From: Odoribacter sp. UBA944
GTDB lineage: Bacteria > Bacteroidota > Bacteroidia > Bacteroidales > Marinifilaceae
Assembly (NCBI GenBank): GCA_002293375.1
Contig: DBDA01000017.1
Location: 1 to 64,000, forward strand
Length of the DNA: 64,000 bases
Direction: 5' to 3'
A model generated the notes under the pieces. The model was not told the DNA's origin and ran no database searches. It saw only the letters and a program-made list of their open reading frames with translations. Positions 7,384 through 17,114 of the stretch are shown here, piece by piece. Position 1 is the stretch's first letter, and every line of letters begins with the position of its first letter. The position numbers were made by a program, and so were the translations under genes.

Positions 7384-8547
7384 ATGGCTCAAAAAAGAGA
7401 TTATTACGAAGTACTCGGTGTAACACGTACATCGGAAATCATAGAGATCAAAAAAGCATACCGGAAGTTAGCGATCCAGTACCATCCGGATAAAAATCCG
7501 GGAAACAAAGAGGCGGAGGAGAAGTTCAAAGAGGCGGCGGAAGCGTACGACGTTTTGAGCAATGAGGAGAAACGGCGCCGGTACGATCAGTTCGGCCATG
7601 CCGGAATGGGCGGGAATGGCGGTTTCGGAGGGGGAGGCATGAGCATGGACGATATCTTCTCCCAGTTCAGTGATATTTTCGAGGGTTTCGGCGGTTTTGG
7701 TGGATTCAGCGGCGGCTTCAGCGGTTTTGGAGGTGGTCGGCGCGCCAAGCGGGTGAACCGGGGATCGAATTTGCGGGTGAAGGTGAAACTGACCCTGGAA
7801 GAGGTAGCGACCGGCGTAGAAAAAAAGATCAAAGTCCGGAAAGACATCGCCTGTCCGCATTGCAACGGTACGGGAGCGAAAGACGGCAACTCATATTCTA
7901 CCTGCTCTACTTGCCGCGGAAGCGGACAGGTGACCCGCGTACAGAACACCATACTCGGGCAGATGCAGACAACCTCCACCTGCCCGGCCTGCGAAGGCGA
8001 GGGGCGCATCATCAACGAAAAGTGTTCCCATTGCCGCGGGGAAGGGATCCTGCCTTCGGAAGAGGTGATCACACTGAGCATTCCGGCCGGTGTAGCAGAA
8101 GGCATGCAACTGTCCATCGGCGGCAAAGGAAACGCAGCCCGTCGGGGCGGAGTAAACGGAGACTTGATCGTGTTGGTGGAGGAGCAGGAACATCCGGCTC
8201 TGGTACGAGATGGGAACGATCTGTTATACAACATATTCGTCAGCTTTCCGGATGCGGTGTTGGGAGAATCTACGGAGATCCCGACGCTGGAGGGAAAAGT
8301 AAAGGTGAAAGTAGAACCCGGCACACAACCCGGTAAGATATTGCGATTAAGGGGAAAAGGGTTGCCGGACATCAACGGATATGGAAAAGGCGATCTCTTG
8401 GTGAAAGTGAATATCTGGGTACCGAAGAACCTTTCCAAAGAGGATAAAAAAACGGTAGAAAAAATGAAAGAACAGGAGTTTCTGAAACCGGAAAAGATGG
8501 AAGAAAAATCAAGTTTCTTTCAAAAGGTAAAAGACTTTTTCGAATAA
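7384..8547 (+). CDS. dnaJ: Chaperone DnaJ
   Basis: A 387-residue class I DnaJ. The J domain (residues 1-70) has the HPD motif (QYHPDKNPG), followed by a Gly/Phe-rich linker with repeated GGFGG units, and a zinc-binding domain with four CxxCxGxG repeats ([32 protein letters not shown]). C-terminal substrate-binding domains follow. It stimulates DnaK ATPase. It is co-transcribed with grpE and ends 1 bp from the stop of the convergent comM-like gene. Confidence 0.97.
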   Translation: MAQKRDYYEVLGVTRTSEIIEIKKAYRKLAIQYHPDKNPGNKEAEEKFKEAAEAYDVLSNEEKRRRYDQFGHAGMGGNGGFGGGGMSMDDIFSQFSDIFEGFGGFGGFSGGFSGFGGGRRAKRVNRGSNLRVKVKLTLEEVATGVEKKIKVRKDIACPHCNGTGAKDGNSYSTCSTCRGSGQVTRVQNTILGQMQTTSTCPACEGEGRIINEKCSHCRGEGILPSEEVITLSIPAGVAEGMQLSIGGKGNAARRGGVNGDLIVLVEEQEHPALVRDGNDLLYNIFVSFPDAVLGESTEIPTLEGKVKVKVEPGTQPGKILRLRGKGLPDINGYGKGDLLVKVNIWVPKNLSKEDKKTVEKMKEQEFLKPEKMEEKSSFFQKVKDFFE

Positions 8548-8548
8548 A

Positions 8549-10087
8549 TCACCTGCCCCAATCGGCTTTGTCCAATGTCCTGTACTGAATGGCCTCCGCA
8601 ATGTGTTCCGGGCGGATCTGCTCCTGTTCCGACAGATCTGCTATGGTTCGGGCCAGTTTGACGATCCGGTCGTACGCCCGGGCGGACAATCCGAACTTTT
8701 CCATCGCCACTTGCAGCAACATCCGGCAATTTTTGTCTAACGGACAGAACTTTTTTAACAAAGCGGTATTCATTTGCGCATTGCAGTGAATGCCGTTTGT
8801 GCTTTCAAAACGGTGGTTTTGGACGGTGCGCGCTCGCAGCACCCGTTCCCGGATCGCCTCGCTGCTCACCCCCTCTTCGGTTCCCCCGATCTTATCGATC
8901 TCTACCGGAACGACCTCCACATGAATATCAATCCGGTCCAGCAACGGCCCGGAGATCTTGGAAAGATAGCGGTGTACCTGAAGTTCGCTGCAGGTACACT
9001 CTTTTACCGGATGGGTGTAATACCCGCAAGGGCAGGGATTCATAGAGGCAACCAGCATGAAATTGGCCGGATATTCGACAGTGAACCTGGTCCGGCTGAC
9101 GGTGATCCTCCGGTCTTCCAACGGTTGCCGCATCACCTCTAACACAGAACGTTTAAATTCGGGCAATTCATCTAAAAAAAGTACGCCGTTGCAGGCCAGT
9201 GAGATCTCTCCGGGACGGGGCCAGACACCTCCCCCGACGAGGGCAATATCAGATATGGTGTGGTGCGGCGAACGGAACGGGCGGAGGGAGATCAGGCCGC
9301 TGTTGCGTTGCAGGTGCCCGGCCACAGAGTGTATCTTGGTGGTTTCGAGCGACTCCTCGGTGGTCATGGGCGGAAGAATGCCGGGCAATCGGCGCGCCAG
9401 CATGGTTTTTCCGCTTCCGGGAGGCCCGATCATCAAGAGATTGTGTCCGCCGGCAGCGGCGATCTCCATCGCCCGTTTGATATTTTCCTGTCCTTTAACA
9501 TCTTTGAAATCAAACAGATCGATCCCACTCTGGGTAGCTCCGGGCAGAGGTTGTGTATATAGACAAGGGGTAAATCGTTGCACTTCCCGGAACCAGGCGA
9601 CAACCTCTTGCAGGTGCCGGAACCCGTAGACCCGTATCCCTCCGACCACAGCGGCTTCATTGGCATTTTCCTCCGGAACGACCATGTCGGTAAAGCCTTC
9701 GGCTTTTGCATTGATGGCGATGGACAACACCCCTTTCACCGGCAAAAGCGTTCCGTCTAAAGAGAGTTCACCCATAATGACCGTGTGTTTAAGGTGTTCG
9801 GCGGGCAACTCTTCATTGGCGGCCAGAATACCGATGGCCATCGGCAGGTCATAAGCGGCTCCCTCTTTTTTAATGTCGGCAGGCGCCATGTTGATGATGA
9901 TCCGTTTTCCGGGAATGCGGGAACCCACCTGCCGGAGAGCGGAATCAACCCGTTGCTGGCTCTCTTTGACGGCATTGTCCGGTAGCCCGACAATAATAAA
10001 TTTTGCACCGGAAAGGATATTGACTTCCAGCGTAATAGTGGTGGCTTCAATCCCGTTGACAGCCCCGGCAAATGTTTTGATCAACAT
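8549..10087 (-). CDS. YifB/ComM-type AAA ATPase (Mg-chelatase-like)
   Basis: A 512-residue ComM/YifB homologue. It has an N-terminal ChlI/Lon-like domain (GAVNGIEATTITLEVN, GLPDNAVKESQQRVDSAL, INMAPADIKKEGAAYDLP), a Walker A GPPGSGKTMLARRLPG, a Walker B FLDELPEF and sensor NPCPCGYY. The C-terminal helical domain ends LDKADWGR. In naturally transforming bacteria ComM is a hexameric helicase that promotes branch migration; in Bacteroidales the role is inferred only. Upstream, 10094-10113 contains a small CAGGTA/TACCTG hairpin, probably in the leader. Confidence 0.9.
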   Translation of the reverse strand: MLIKTFAGAVNGIEATTITLEVNILSGAKFIIVGLPDNAVKESQQRVDSALRQVGSRIPGKRIIINMAPADIKKEGAAYDLPMAIGILAANEELPAEHLKHTVIMGELSLDGTLLPVKGVLSIAINAKAEGFTDMVVPEENANEAAVVGGIRVYGFRHLQEVVAWFREVQRFTPCLYTQPLPGATQSGIDLFDFKDVKGQENIKRAMEIAAAGGHNLLMIGPPGSGKTMLARRLPGILPPMTTEESLETTKIHSVAGHLQRNSGLISLRPFRSPHHTISDIALVGGGVWPRPGEISLACNGVLFLDELPEFKRSVLEVMRQPLEDRRITVSRTRFTVEYPANFMLVASMNPCPCGYYTHPVKECTCSELQVHRYLSKISGPLLDRIDIHVEVVPVEIDKIGGTEEGVSSEAIRERVLRARTVQNHRFESTNGIHCNAQMNTALLKKFCPLDKNCRMLLQVAMEKFGLSARAYDRIVKLARTIADLSEQEQIRPEHIAEAIQYRTLDKADWGR

Positions 10088-10159
10088 GCGATTCAGGTAA
10101 AAAATTCTACCTGTAATCTAAGGCTTTTTTACCGGTAACAGAATAGGGGGGGCGGAAAA

Positions 10160-10172
10160 TTTTAACAGACTC
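10160..10172. repeat. TTTAAACAGACTCT-type motif between lpxH and the comM-like gene
   Basis: TTTTAACAGACTCT lies just beyond the lpxH stop. In the direction of transcription (minus) it reads AGAGTCTGTTAAAA, opposite to its orientation near radC and grpE. Confidence 0.55.
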
Positions 10173-10178
10173 TAATTC

Positions 10179-10961
10179 TCAGCTTTTGGTAATGAGCCGG
10201 ACATCCCGCCCGTCGAACACCGCATAACTGAAGTGGGTAATCCAATCCCCGGTATTAATATAGCGGCTTCCTCCGCCGAGTGGGATGTCAGTGGGGAGGT
10301 GCAGGTGGCCAAAAATAAAGTAGTCAAAAGATTCCTGTTTCAGGATGCAGCGGGCGTAGTTTTCGATCTCCTGCTGCCCGTTTTCTCTCCCCGATGCCTT
10401 CGGGCAGGCCCCGTTCTGTTTGCTTTTGCGCGAATGGGCAGACCAACGGCGAGCCAACCCAACGCCCACGTCCGGATGCAACCATCGAAAGCAACGCTGC
10501 AGAAAACGGTTGTGGAAAATCCGGCGGATACACAGATACCCCCTGTCGTGCGGATCCAATCCGTCTCCGTGCCCGAGGTAAAATTTTTTCCGTTCAATGA
10601 CAAAAGCTGCATCCTGTTTGAGGATCCGGACCCCGCACTCTTTTTGCAGATAATCGAAGAGCCACACATCGTGGTTGCCCGTAAAAAACCAGACTGGGAT
10701 CCCCTGATCCGTAAATTCTGCCACTTTCGCCAAAAACCGAACGGCCCCTTTCGGTACAACCCGTTTATATTCAAACCAAAAATCGAAAATATCTCCCAAC
10801 AAAAAGAGGGTGGCACAATCGTTCCGGATCTGTTCCAGCCAGCCGACAAGCCTGCATTCCCGCTCCCGGTTGACGGACTCGGACAGGGCAGAAGCTCCAA
10901 GGTGTACATCCGACAGGAAGTACGCTTTTTTTCCGTTCAGGCTCACGTGCTCAGTGTTCAT
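10179..10961 (-). CDS. lpxH: UDP-2,3-diacylglucosamine diphosphatase (LpxH-type)
   Basis: A 260-residue calcineurin-like phosphoesterase. The metal-ligand motifs appear in order: SDVHLG, LLGDIFDFWFEY, TGNHDVW, LGHGDGLD and FGHLHLP. The FDFWFEY segment and length favour LpxH, which cleaves UDP-2,3-diacyl-GlcN to lipid X in lipid A synthesis at the inner membrane face. The C-terminal part (INTGDWITHFSYAVFDG) also fits. It lies 12 bp downstream of the TlpA-like gene on the same strand, probably sharing its transcript. Confidence 0.88.
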   Translation of the reverse strand: MNTEHVSLNGKKAYFLSDVHLGASALSESVNRERECRLVGWLEQIRNDCATLFLLGDIFDFWFEYKRVVPKGAVRFLAKVAEFTDQGIPVWFFTGNHDVWLFDYLQKECGVRILKQDAAFVIERKKFYLGHGDGLDPHDRGYLCIRRIFHNRFLQRCFRWLHPDVGVGLARRWSAHSRKSKQNGACPKASGRENGQQEIENYARCILKQESFDYFIFGHLHLPTDIPLGGGSRYINTGDWITHFSYAVFDGRDVRLITKS

Positions 10962-10973
10962 GCCGGAACGCGC

Positions 10974-12149
10974 TTATTTGATGACATCCGCCAGCCTGTC
11001 GCGGAGGCGTTGGCCATACAGATTTTTACCCACAATCTCGTATTGGCGGTTGATCAGGTAATTGGCTGGGATCCCCTGAATATTCCAACTGCGGGCCGCC
11101 CGGCTCTCTGCTCCCTCCGGATCCAGGAGGCAAATCCAGTCAATCCCGGAGGCTTCCAGCGCCTCCTCCCACAGCAGCTTATTCCCATCCAGGCATACCT
11201 GGAAAATTTCCAACCCCTTGCCGCGATACTTGGCATACGCCTGTTTCAGGTCGTTGGTGTGCGATGCGCCGGCTTTGGCCGTCAACAAAGTAAAATCCAA
11301 CAGGATGTACTTCCCTTTCAGAGACTCCAAGCGCTGTTCTTTACCGTTTTGGTCCGCCAGCCGAATGGCGGGCAAAGAACTTTCCGACTGCTCAATCAAC
11401 GATCGGATCCTGTTGGATTGCATGTTCTTCCGTATCTGTTCGTAATGTCCCGATAACGCTTTGGTATAGGACGATTCCGGATAAAAAGCCATCAGGGAAG
11501 AGAGGACGGCTTTATAAGAAGTAAGCTCATCGACAGGGGACAGGACAAACCTGTCCGGGCTTAATTTCTGGTAAAGGGCGTAATAGGCGGCCGGAGAGGT
11601 AGCGTGTTCAATGGTAAAATTCCGGGAAAACAAGATTTGGCCGGCTACAACAGAGTCCCAGTTCGTTGCCAGCCGCTCCCGTTCTGCGTCGTGCACCTGT
11701 TCTGCCGGAAGCGCCCGGTACCTCTTTTGGAGTGAATCCATCGCGGTTGTGGTGGCATTCAGGTGAAGAACCAGTTCCCGGACCAGTTCCGAAGCCTCCG
11801 ATCCGCTTACCCGGTAATTTTTTTCCAACCCAAACCGTTCCCCTTCTACGAAGATCTGTTTACCCGCCTCGGCCACAACCGTCACCGCAGCCTCTTGCCC
11901 GACCCGGACTACATAGTAGACCGGATCTGTAACCTGCACCCGGAAAGAGAACTCGCCGGAACGGCTGATCCGGGCAGAGTCGACCGCGACGATCCGGTCG
12001 ACATCCTGCCTTTCCAAATACACCTTTGTATTGGCCGTGCCGCCTATTTTACCCGAAATTTCCACATTCCCCGATTGGCACGACAGGAATACGGCGGCCG
12101 GCAGAAACAGGAACTGTTTAAAACAGACTCTGAAACAAATTCTTATCAT
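10974..12149 (-). CDS. TlpA-like lipoprotein with DUF4369, lacking the CxxC motif
   Basis: About 391 residues with a lipoprotein signal (FLFLPAAVFLSC). Residues 30-110 resemble DUF4369 (VEISGKIGGTANTKVYLER), and the C-terminal 140 residues form a thioredoxin/AhpC-TSA fold (AIRLADQNGKEQRLESLKGK, then IPANYLINRQYEIVGKNLYG). Where thiol oxidoreductases have a WCxPC site this protein reads LLDFTLLTAKAGASHTNDL, with no cysteine pair, so it cannot be a standard disulfide oxidoreductase. The start is uncertain: ATG at 12149, 12164 or 12173; I chose 12149 because it gives a compact signal peptide. Confidence 0.82.
   Translation of the reverse strand: MIRICFRVCFKQFLFLPAAVFLSCQSGNVEISGKIGGTANTKVYLERQDVDRIVAVDSARISRSGEFSFRVQVTDPVYYVVRVGQEAAVTVVAEAGKQIFVEGERFGLEKNYRVSGSEASELVRELVLHLNATTTAMDSLQKRYRALPAEQVHDAERERLATNWDSVVAGQILFSRNFTIEHATSPAAYYALYQKLSPDRFVLSPVDELTSYKAVLSSLMAFYPESSYTKALSGHYEQIRKNMQSNRIRSLIEQSESSLPAIRLADQNGKEQRLESLKGKYILLDFTLLTAKAGASHTNDLKQAYAKYRGKGLEIFQVCLDGNKLLWEEALEASGIDWICLLDPEGAESRAARSWNIQGIPANYLINRQYEIVGKNLYGQRLRDRLADVIK
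12118..12131. repeat. AAACAGACTCT motif within the TlpA-like signal peptide
   Basis: TTTAAAACAGACTCT on the plus strand lies inside the first codons of the minus-strand gene. It is the only copy of the motif inside a coding region here. Confidence 0.5.
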
Positions 12150-12173
12150 GGTGTTGTAATTCATAACGTTCAT

Positions 12174-12557
12174 GGATCGGCGTTGTCGAATCCTACAAAA
12201 CAACCGCCTCATACTGCCTGCAAAGTTAAATAAAAACAGAGAGAAAAACGAAAAGGTGGGTGACATCCGCAAGGCAGCACATGAATTTTTCGCTTTTTCC
12301 ATTTTCGCTTCGGACTGTTGTTTCCGGAAGCGATCTTCCCGGCAACAACACAGTGAGGAATGAAGGTAGGGAAAGAGAATGGAAAAGCATGTGCAAAGCA
12401 TATGCAACAGGATAGAAAGCGGATGGGAAAGGGTAGGAAAGAGGCCCCACACACCGGAATGGCCAGTAACACAACCTAAAAAACAACAAAATTTCAGGCA
12501 GTTACCTTGGAAGATATCCGAAAATAACTATCTTTACTTTCCTATTTTGCAGGAACG
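12174..12557. other. Intergenic region between divergent genes
   Basis: This 384-bp stretch separates the TlpA-like gene and the giant repeat-protein gene. Open frames in it are short and lack family resemblance. It probably holds both promoters; a TATCTTTA close to the -7 consensus lies near 12530-12537 on the plus strand. Nothing else recognisable was seen. Confidence 0.5.
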
Positions 12558-15500
12558 GTGAATGCTTGGGTGTTGAAAAGAGTGGCGCTATTGGTGTGTA
12601 TGGGCTGGCTCTCCCTGTTTTCCAAAGAGGGAGTGTCGGCTCAGACACCGGTATATTGCCCCACAGTTCCCGATTTTACAGACCTGAACCAACCGTGGGT
12701 GGTGGCAACCACCGGAACAACAGCGAATCCGTTGCAATCCACCGGGGTGGTGGAGGGGCGGCACACCGTGCTGGCGGAGCAGGGATTGGACCCGTTTACA
12801 GGCAGCCAGCTCCGCTTTCTGCCGGATACCGAGTCGCGGGTCGTACGCTTGGGCAACAGCCAGGTCGATGCAGAGGCCGAGACCATTACTTACCGCTTCT
12901 TTGTGGACGGGAGCACTCCCGTTTTGTTATTGAAATTCGCTGTAGTCTTTGAACTTCCCGCACACACGATCGAAAACCAACCGCGCTTTATCCTGCAGGT
13001 ATTGGACGAAACCGGAAACCTGCTGGACGCCTGTACCGAATACGATGTCTATTCCCGCGAAGGGATCGATGGGTTTGAAACCTATCACTGGGCCGGAATG
13101 CCGATCCTGTGGCGGGATTGGACCCACGTCGGCTTGGACCTTTCGGCTTACGCCGGGCAGAAGGTGCAGGTGCGGATTGCCACTTACGATTGCGCCCAGA
13201 GGGCTCACTTCGGATATGGCTATTTTACGGCAAGTTGTGTCTCCCGGAAATTAACGATGTCCCATTGCGACGGAGAGCGCTTTACTCTGAATGCACCCGG
13301 CGGTTTTGCTTCTTACCAATGGAACAGCGGCCACATCGAAAGCAGCCTCGATACGGTGGCGGGCGTTGAGGATGTATCGCTGTCCTGCGAGATCACCTCT
13401 GCAACAGGTTGTAGTTTTACGATGAGCGCATTTATTGCAGCCTCCGGCCGTGTTCCCGTTGCAGACACCGTGATATGGGACACCCTCTGTGCGGGCGAAC
13501 CGTACGTCAGCGACTATTTCAACCTGCCTCCCCGGCACGAAGTGGGAACCATTCCCTATGAGATGACCTTTTTCGACCCGGCCTCCTGTTCGGAGGGTGT
13601 CAACCTGACCTTATACCTCACTACCCATCGGCGCTACTTTGACCGGGAGGCGATGATTTGTACAGGGCAGCCGTACAGTGACAAAGATTTTACGATCCCA
13701 TCGCTTGAATTTCCGGCACCGGCAGCCGGTACACATGTTTACGAGAAATCCTATCCTACAGCGACGGGATGCGACAGTGTTGTCCGGTTGACGTTAACGG
13801 TCTCCTCCTCCTTCACGCCTGTTCCTGGGATTACCGGTTCTACGTCTTCGTGTGCGGGGAATCATGTCCACTTTACAGTGCCGAAGACGGAGGAGGATAT
13901 CCGGTATACTTGGGGAAGATGGGGGCGGGCCACTCTCAATATGGGCGACGGTACATCCATAAATGTTGGGGAACTTTGCTACAACCTGATGGGTGGACAG
14001 GGGACACCGGGCGCTACGTTTCAATATACGGATTATTCCGGAATATACAGCTCCTATGCTTATATCTATTGCATCCGCGAAAACGGGTGCGGCAGAGAGG
14101 AATTGCGTATCGAACCCTCTCCCTTGAGATCTTACTGGAGTACATTGTCGGAGTCTATATGCGAAGGAGAGGAGTTTCACGACGTCCCCAATGGGTTTCA
14201 TATCCCGGTTATCGACAGTGCCGGGTATTACATGTATCCCCAACATGGCCGGACCGTCAACGGATGCGATAGCATTATCGTACTCCATTTGACGGTTTTT
14301 GATACCCCTGAAGCGTCCCTGACGGCCAGTGATTCCATTACGTGCGTCGCCGGAGATCCTGTTACGTTACAAGCCCATCCGAACGATCCCTCCATTTACC
14401 GGTATAGCTGGAATGATGAGGGAATGTTGACCACCAACTCTTCCCGGGAGTTTTCGCCTGCAGGCAGTACGGATTACCGTGTTACGGTTTCGCAGGAACA
14501 TCTGTTTACTTTTAATAATCTTACTACTCTTTTGACGTGTAAAAGTAGCGCAGATAAACGGATTTTTGTTTCTCCCGATCTTCCGGAACTCACCGCTTCC
14601 ATTTGCGAGGGAGAAAGCTACACCGACAACGGCTTTGATGTATCTACACCGGGAAAACATACAACTACCATTCAAAATTCAACCGGCCTGTGTGACATTG
14701 AATTAACCCTGAACCTGACCGTCCGGGACACGAGTTACACTTCCTTAACAGCAACCATCACAGAAGGGGAGTATTATACCGGTTGGTTCTATACCGTGCA
14801 GGAACCGAAACTCTATCGGCAACTCCTCAAAAACAGGGTGGGGTGCGACTCCCTGGTTACGCTCGCCTTGCGGGTCATTTCGAGGGATACCGTACTGTAC
14901 GGCCGGATATGCGAAGGCGACAGTTACACCGGCGAAGGATTTCACACCGCTCCGGTACACAGCGACACCGTCTGCATTCAGGAACTTACAAACAGCATCG
15001 GGGGAGATTCCACGGTCACCCTATACCTGACAGTGATCCCCCAAAATATTCAAAACTACACCCGGACCATTTGCTCCGCTGAATTACCTTACACGTGGAA
15101 CAGCGACACGACGTTCGGTATCGGAACAACAAGCGGTGTTTTCCGTTTCCAGCGAACCAGTGCGGTAACCGGCTGCGACAGCATCGTCTATTTGGGTTTG
15201 ACGGTGAACGACAGTGTGGTCAAAAACTATACCCGAACCATTTGCTCCGCTGAATTACCCTATACATGGAACAGCGATACGACATTCGGGGTCGGTACAA
15301 AGAGCGGTGTTTACCGGTTGCAGCGAAGCAGTGCAGTAACCGGTTGCGACAGCATCATCTGGTTGGATTTGACGGTGAACGACAGCATCGTGCAGAACGA
15401 AGAAGAAGCGATTTGTGAGAGTGGTTTACCTTATAAATGGCGCGATACGATTTTTGATGCCGGCTCTGTATCGGGCTTTTTCCGTTTCCAGCGGAGCAGT

Positions 15501-17114
15501 GTGGTAACCGGTTGTGACAGTATTATCTATTTGAATCTGATCGTAAACGACAGCATTATCAAATCCGAATCGCTGACCGTTTGCCGGAGCGAATTACCTG
15601 TTGATTGGCGCGATACCACATTCGATGTGGGAACGGAGAGCGGAACGTTCTGTTTTCGGCGGGTCAGCCATACGATGCATTGCGACAGTATTGTCTGGTT
15701 AAACCTGACGGTGAACGACAGCATCGTGCAGTATGAAGAGGAGACGATCTGCGCGAACGACCTTCCTTATCCGTGGCGCGATACCATATTTGACATCGGC
15801 ACCAAAACAGGGGATTTCTGTTTACGGCGAATCAGTGCAGTAACCGGTTGCGACAGCATCGTCCGGTTGCACCTGACCGTCCATTCGGTGGACAACACCG
15901 TAATAACGGATACGGTTTGTCACGGCTCTCCTTACCACAACGGCCCTTTCTCCTATGCGACCGTCACCGGAGATAGACACGAGGTGAGGGTGCTTTCGGG
16001 GACGAACGGCTGCGACTCCATTGTCGAACTCCTCCTGCATGCCGCTCCTGTCTACCTCTTTACAGACCGGCAGGTCATTTGCGAAGGAGGCAGTTACGAC
16101 TTCCGGGGCCGGCCGTTGACAGCTGGAGGCATCTATGCGGATACATTGCGAACAGTTGCAGCCGGTTGTGACAGCATCTACCGGTTGGAACTGGCCGTGA
16201 ATCCGGTCTTCGATACAGTTGTGAACGGAGAGGTATGCGAAGGCGACCGCTATATCGCCTACGGTTTTGATGAAACGGTGACCGGTACGTATTACCAATA
16301 TTTGCTTTCGACGGCCCGTTGCGACAGCACGGTTCAACTCAATTTGGTGCAGAAACCCAATCTTAAAGGGACGATCCATTCAAAGAGGGCGAATTGTGAA
16401 GAGTACAATTACCTCTTCTCCGTGAAGGTAGATTCGTTACTCACTGATGCTTTAAGCCTGCCAGTGCAGAGTTACCGATGGGATTTCGGGGACGGGGACG
16501 GTTCCGACCTGCCGGCTCCCGGCCACCACTACAGCCGGATCGGAGTCTATCCGGTGGAGGTAGCGGTAACGGCTGCTAATGCCTGCCGAAACGTGTTGAC
16601 ACACAAGCAAGAAGTATTTTATTTTCTGGAATATCCGCCGATATATTCGGACAAAACGGAGATCACGGACGAAGATCCGGAAGTACGTCTCTGGACATTT
16701 CCGGCAGATGGAGTGCGTTTTATCTGGGACTTTGGGGACAGTTCGACCGGTGAAGGCGAAGAGGTAACACACCTGTACAATGTCGTTGGAGACCAGGAAT
16801 TTGTAGTACGGTTACAGGCCGTGAACGCCGACTCCTGTATAGGGGAGGAGCGGCTTGTGCTTCCGGCTTTCCCGCACATTGCACCTCCCAATACCTTTTC
16901 CCCCAACGATGACGGTTTTTACGACCGTTTCATGCCCGGCATGCGGGTAAAGATCGTGAACCGGAACGGAGTGGTACTGTACGAGGGAGAAGATGGCTGG
17001 GACGGTACCTATCAAGGAAAAAAGGTGGCGCAGGATACCTACTTTTACGAACTCTATTACCGGCAGAAAGGGAGAGAGAAGACGAAAAAAGGCTATATAA
17101 CGGTTGTCTTATGA
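12558..17114 (+). CDS. Giant surface repeat protein with PKD domain and T9SS-type (CHU_C) C-terminus
   Basis: A 1518-residue secreted protein starting at GTG with a signal peptide (VALLVCMGWLSLFSKEGVSA). The N-terminal 230 residues are a beta-rich domain. Residues about 310-1260 consist of repeats built on the pattern C-E-G-x-x-Y ... GCDSI-x-x-L-x-L-T-V, five of which are near-identical tandem copies. A PKD-like domain follows (YRWDFGDGDGSDLPAPGHHYS; a second at FIWDFGDSSTGEGEEVTHLY). The C-terminus carries the gliding-motility type B sorting domain (PNTFSPNDDGFYDRFMPG, then WDGTYQGKKVAQDTYFYELY). This predicts export by type IX secretion to the surface, probably as an adhesin. The porP/sprF gene overlaps its stop by 4 bp. 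Confidence 0.9.
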   Translation: MNAWVLKRVALLVCMGWLSLFSKEGVSAQTPVYCPTVPDFTDLNQPWVVATTGTTANPLQSTGVVEGRHTVLAEQGLDPFTGSQLRFLPDTESRVVRLGNSQVDAEAETITYRFFVDGSTPVLLLKFAVVFELPAHTIENQPRFILQVLDETGNLLDACTEYDVYSREGIDGFETYHWAGMPILWRDWTHVGLDLSAYAGQKVQVRIATYDCAQRAHFGYGYFTASCVSRKLTMSHCDGERFTLNAPGGFASYQWNSGHIESSLDTVAGVEDVSLSCEITSATGCSFTMSAFIAASGRVPVADTVIWDTLCAGEPYVSDYFNLPPRHEVGTIPYEMTFFDPASCSEGVNLTLYLTTHRRYFDREAMICTGQPYSDKDFTIPSLEFPAPAAGTHVYEKSYPTATGCDSVVRLTLTVSSSFTPVPGITGSTSSCAGNHVHFTVPKTEEDIRYTWGRWGRATLNMGDGTSINVGELCYNLMGGQGTPGATFQYTDYSGIYSSYAYIYCIRENGCGREELRIEPSPLRSYWSTLSESICEGEEFHDVPNGFHIPVIDSAGYYMYPQHGRTVNGCDSIIVLHLTVFDTPEASLTASDSITCVAGDPVTLQAHPNDPSIYRYSWNDEGMLTTNSSREFSPAGSTDYRVTVSQEHLFTFNNLTTLLTCKSSADKRIFVSPDLPELTASICEGESYTDNGFDVSTPGKHTTTIQNSTGLCDIELTLNLTVRDTSYTSLTATITEGEYYTGWFYTVQEPKLYRQLLKNRVGCDSLVTLALRVISRDTVLYGRICEGDSYTGEGFHTAPVHSDTVCIQELTNSIGGDSTVTLYLTVIPQNIQNYTRTICSAELPYTWNSDTTFGIGTTSGVFRFQRTSAVTGCDSIVYLGLTVNDSVVKNYTRTICSAELPYTWNSDTTFGVGTKSGVYRLQRSSAVTGCDSIIWLDLTVNDSIVQNEEEAICESGLPYKWRDTIFDAGSVSGFFRFQRSSVVTGCDSIIYLNLIVNDSIIKSESLTVCRSELPVDWRDTTFDVGTESGTFCFRRVSHTMHCDSIVWLNLTVNDSIVQYEEETICANDLPYPWRDTIFDIGTKTGDFCLRRISAVTGCDSIVRLHLTVHSVDNTVITDTVCHGSPYHNGPFSYATVTGDRHEVRVLSGTNGCDSIVELLLHAAPVYLFTDRQVICEGGSYDFRGRPLTAGGIYADTLRTVAAGCDSIYRLELAVNPVFDTVVNGEVCEGDRYIAYGFDETVTGTYYQYLLSTARCDSTVQLNLVQKPNLKGTIHSKRANCEEYNYLFSVKVDSLLTDALSLPVQSYRWDFGDGDGSDLPAPGHHYSRIGVYPVEVAVTAANACRNVLTHKQEVFYFLEYPPIYSDKTEITDEDPEVRLWTFPADGVRFIWDFGDSSTGEGEEVTHLYNVVGDQEFVVRLQAVNADSCIGEERLVLPAFPHIAPPNTFSPNDDGFYDRFMPGMRVKIVNRNGVVLYEGEDGWDGTYQGKKVAQDTYFYELYYRQKGREKTKKGYITVVL
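15054..15899 (+). repeat. Five tandem ~170-bp coding repeats in the giant protein gene
   Basis: Units begin at about 15054, 15225, 15396, 15561 and 15732 and are 165-171 bp long (55-57 codons). Units 1 and 2 share long nearly identical nucleotide stretches such as ATTTGCTCCGCTGAATTACC. Each unit ends GCDSI-[VI]-x-L-x-L-x-VND. Such arrays readily gain or lose units by recombination. Confidence 0.85.

Noticed and set aside
15054..15899. CRISPR-like array because of regular repeats
   Set aside because: The repeats are coding, about 170 bp long and contiguous without unique spacers.
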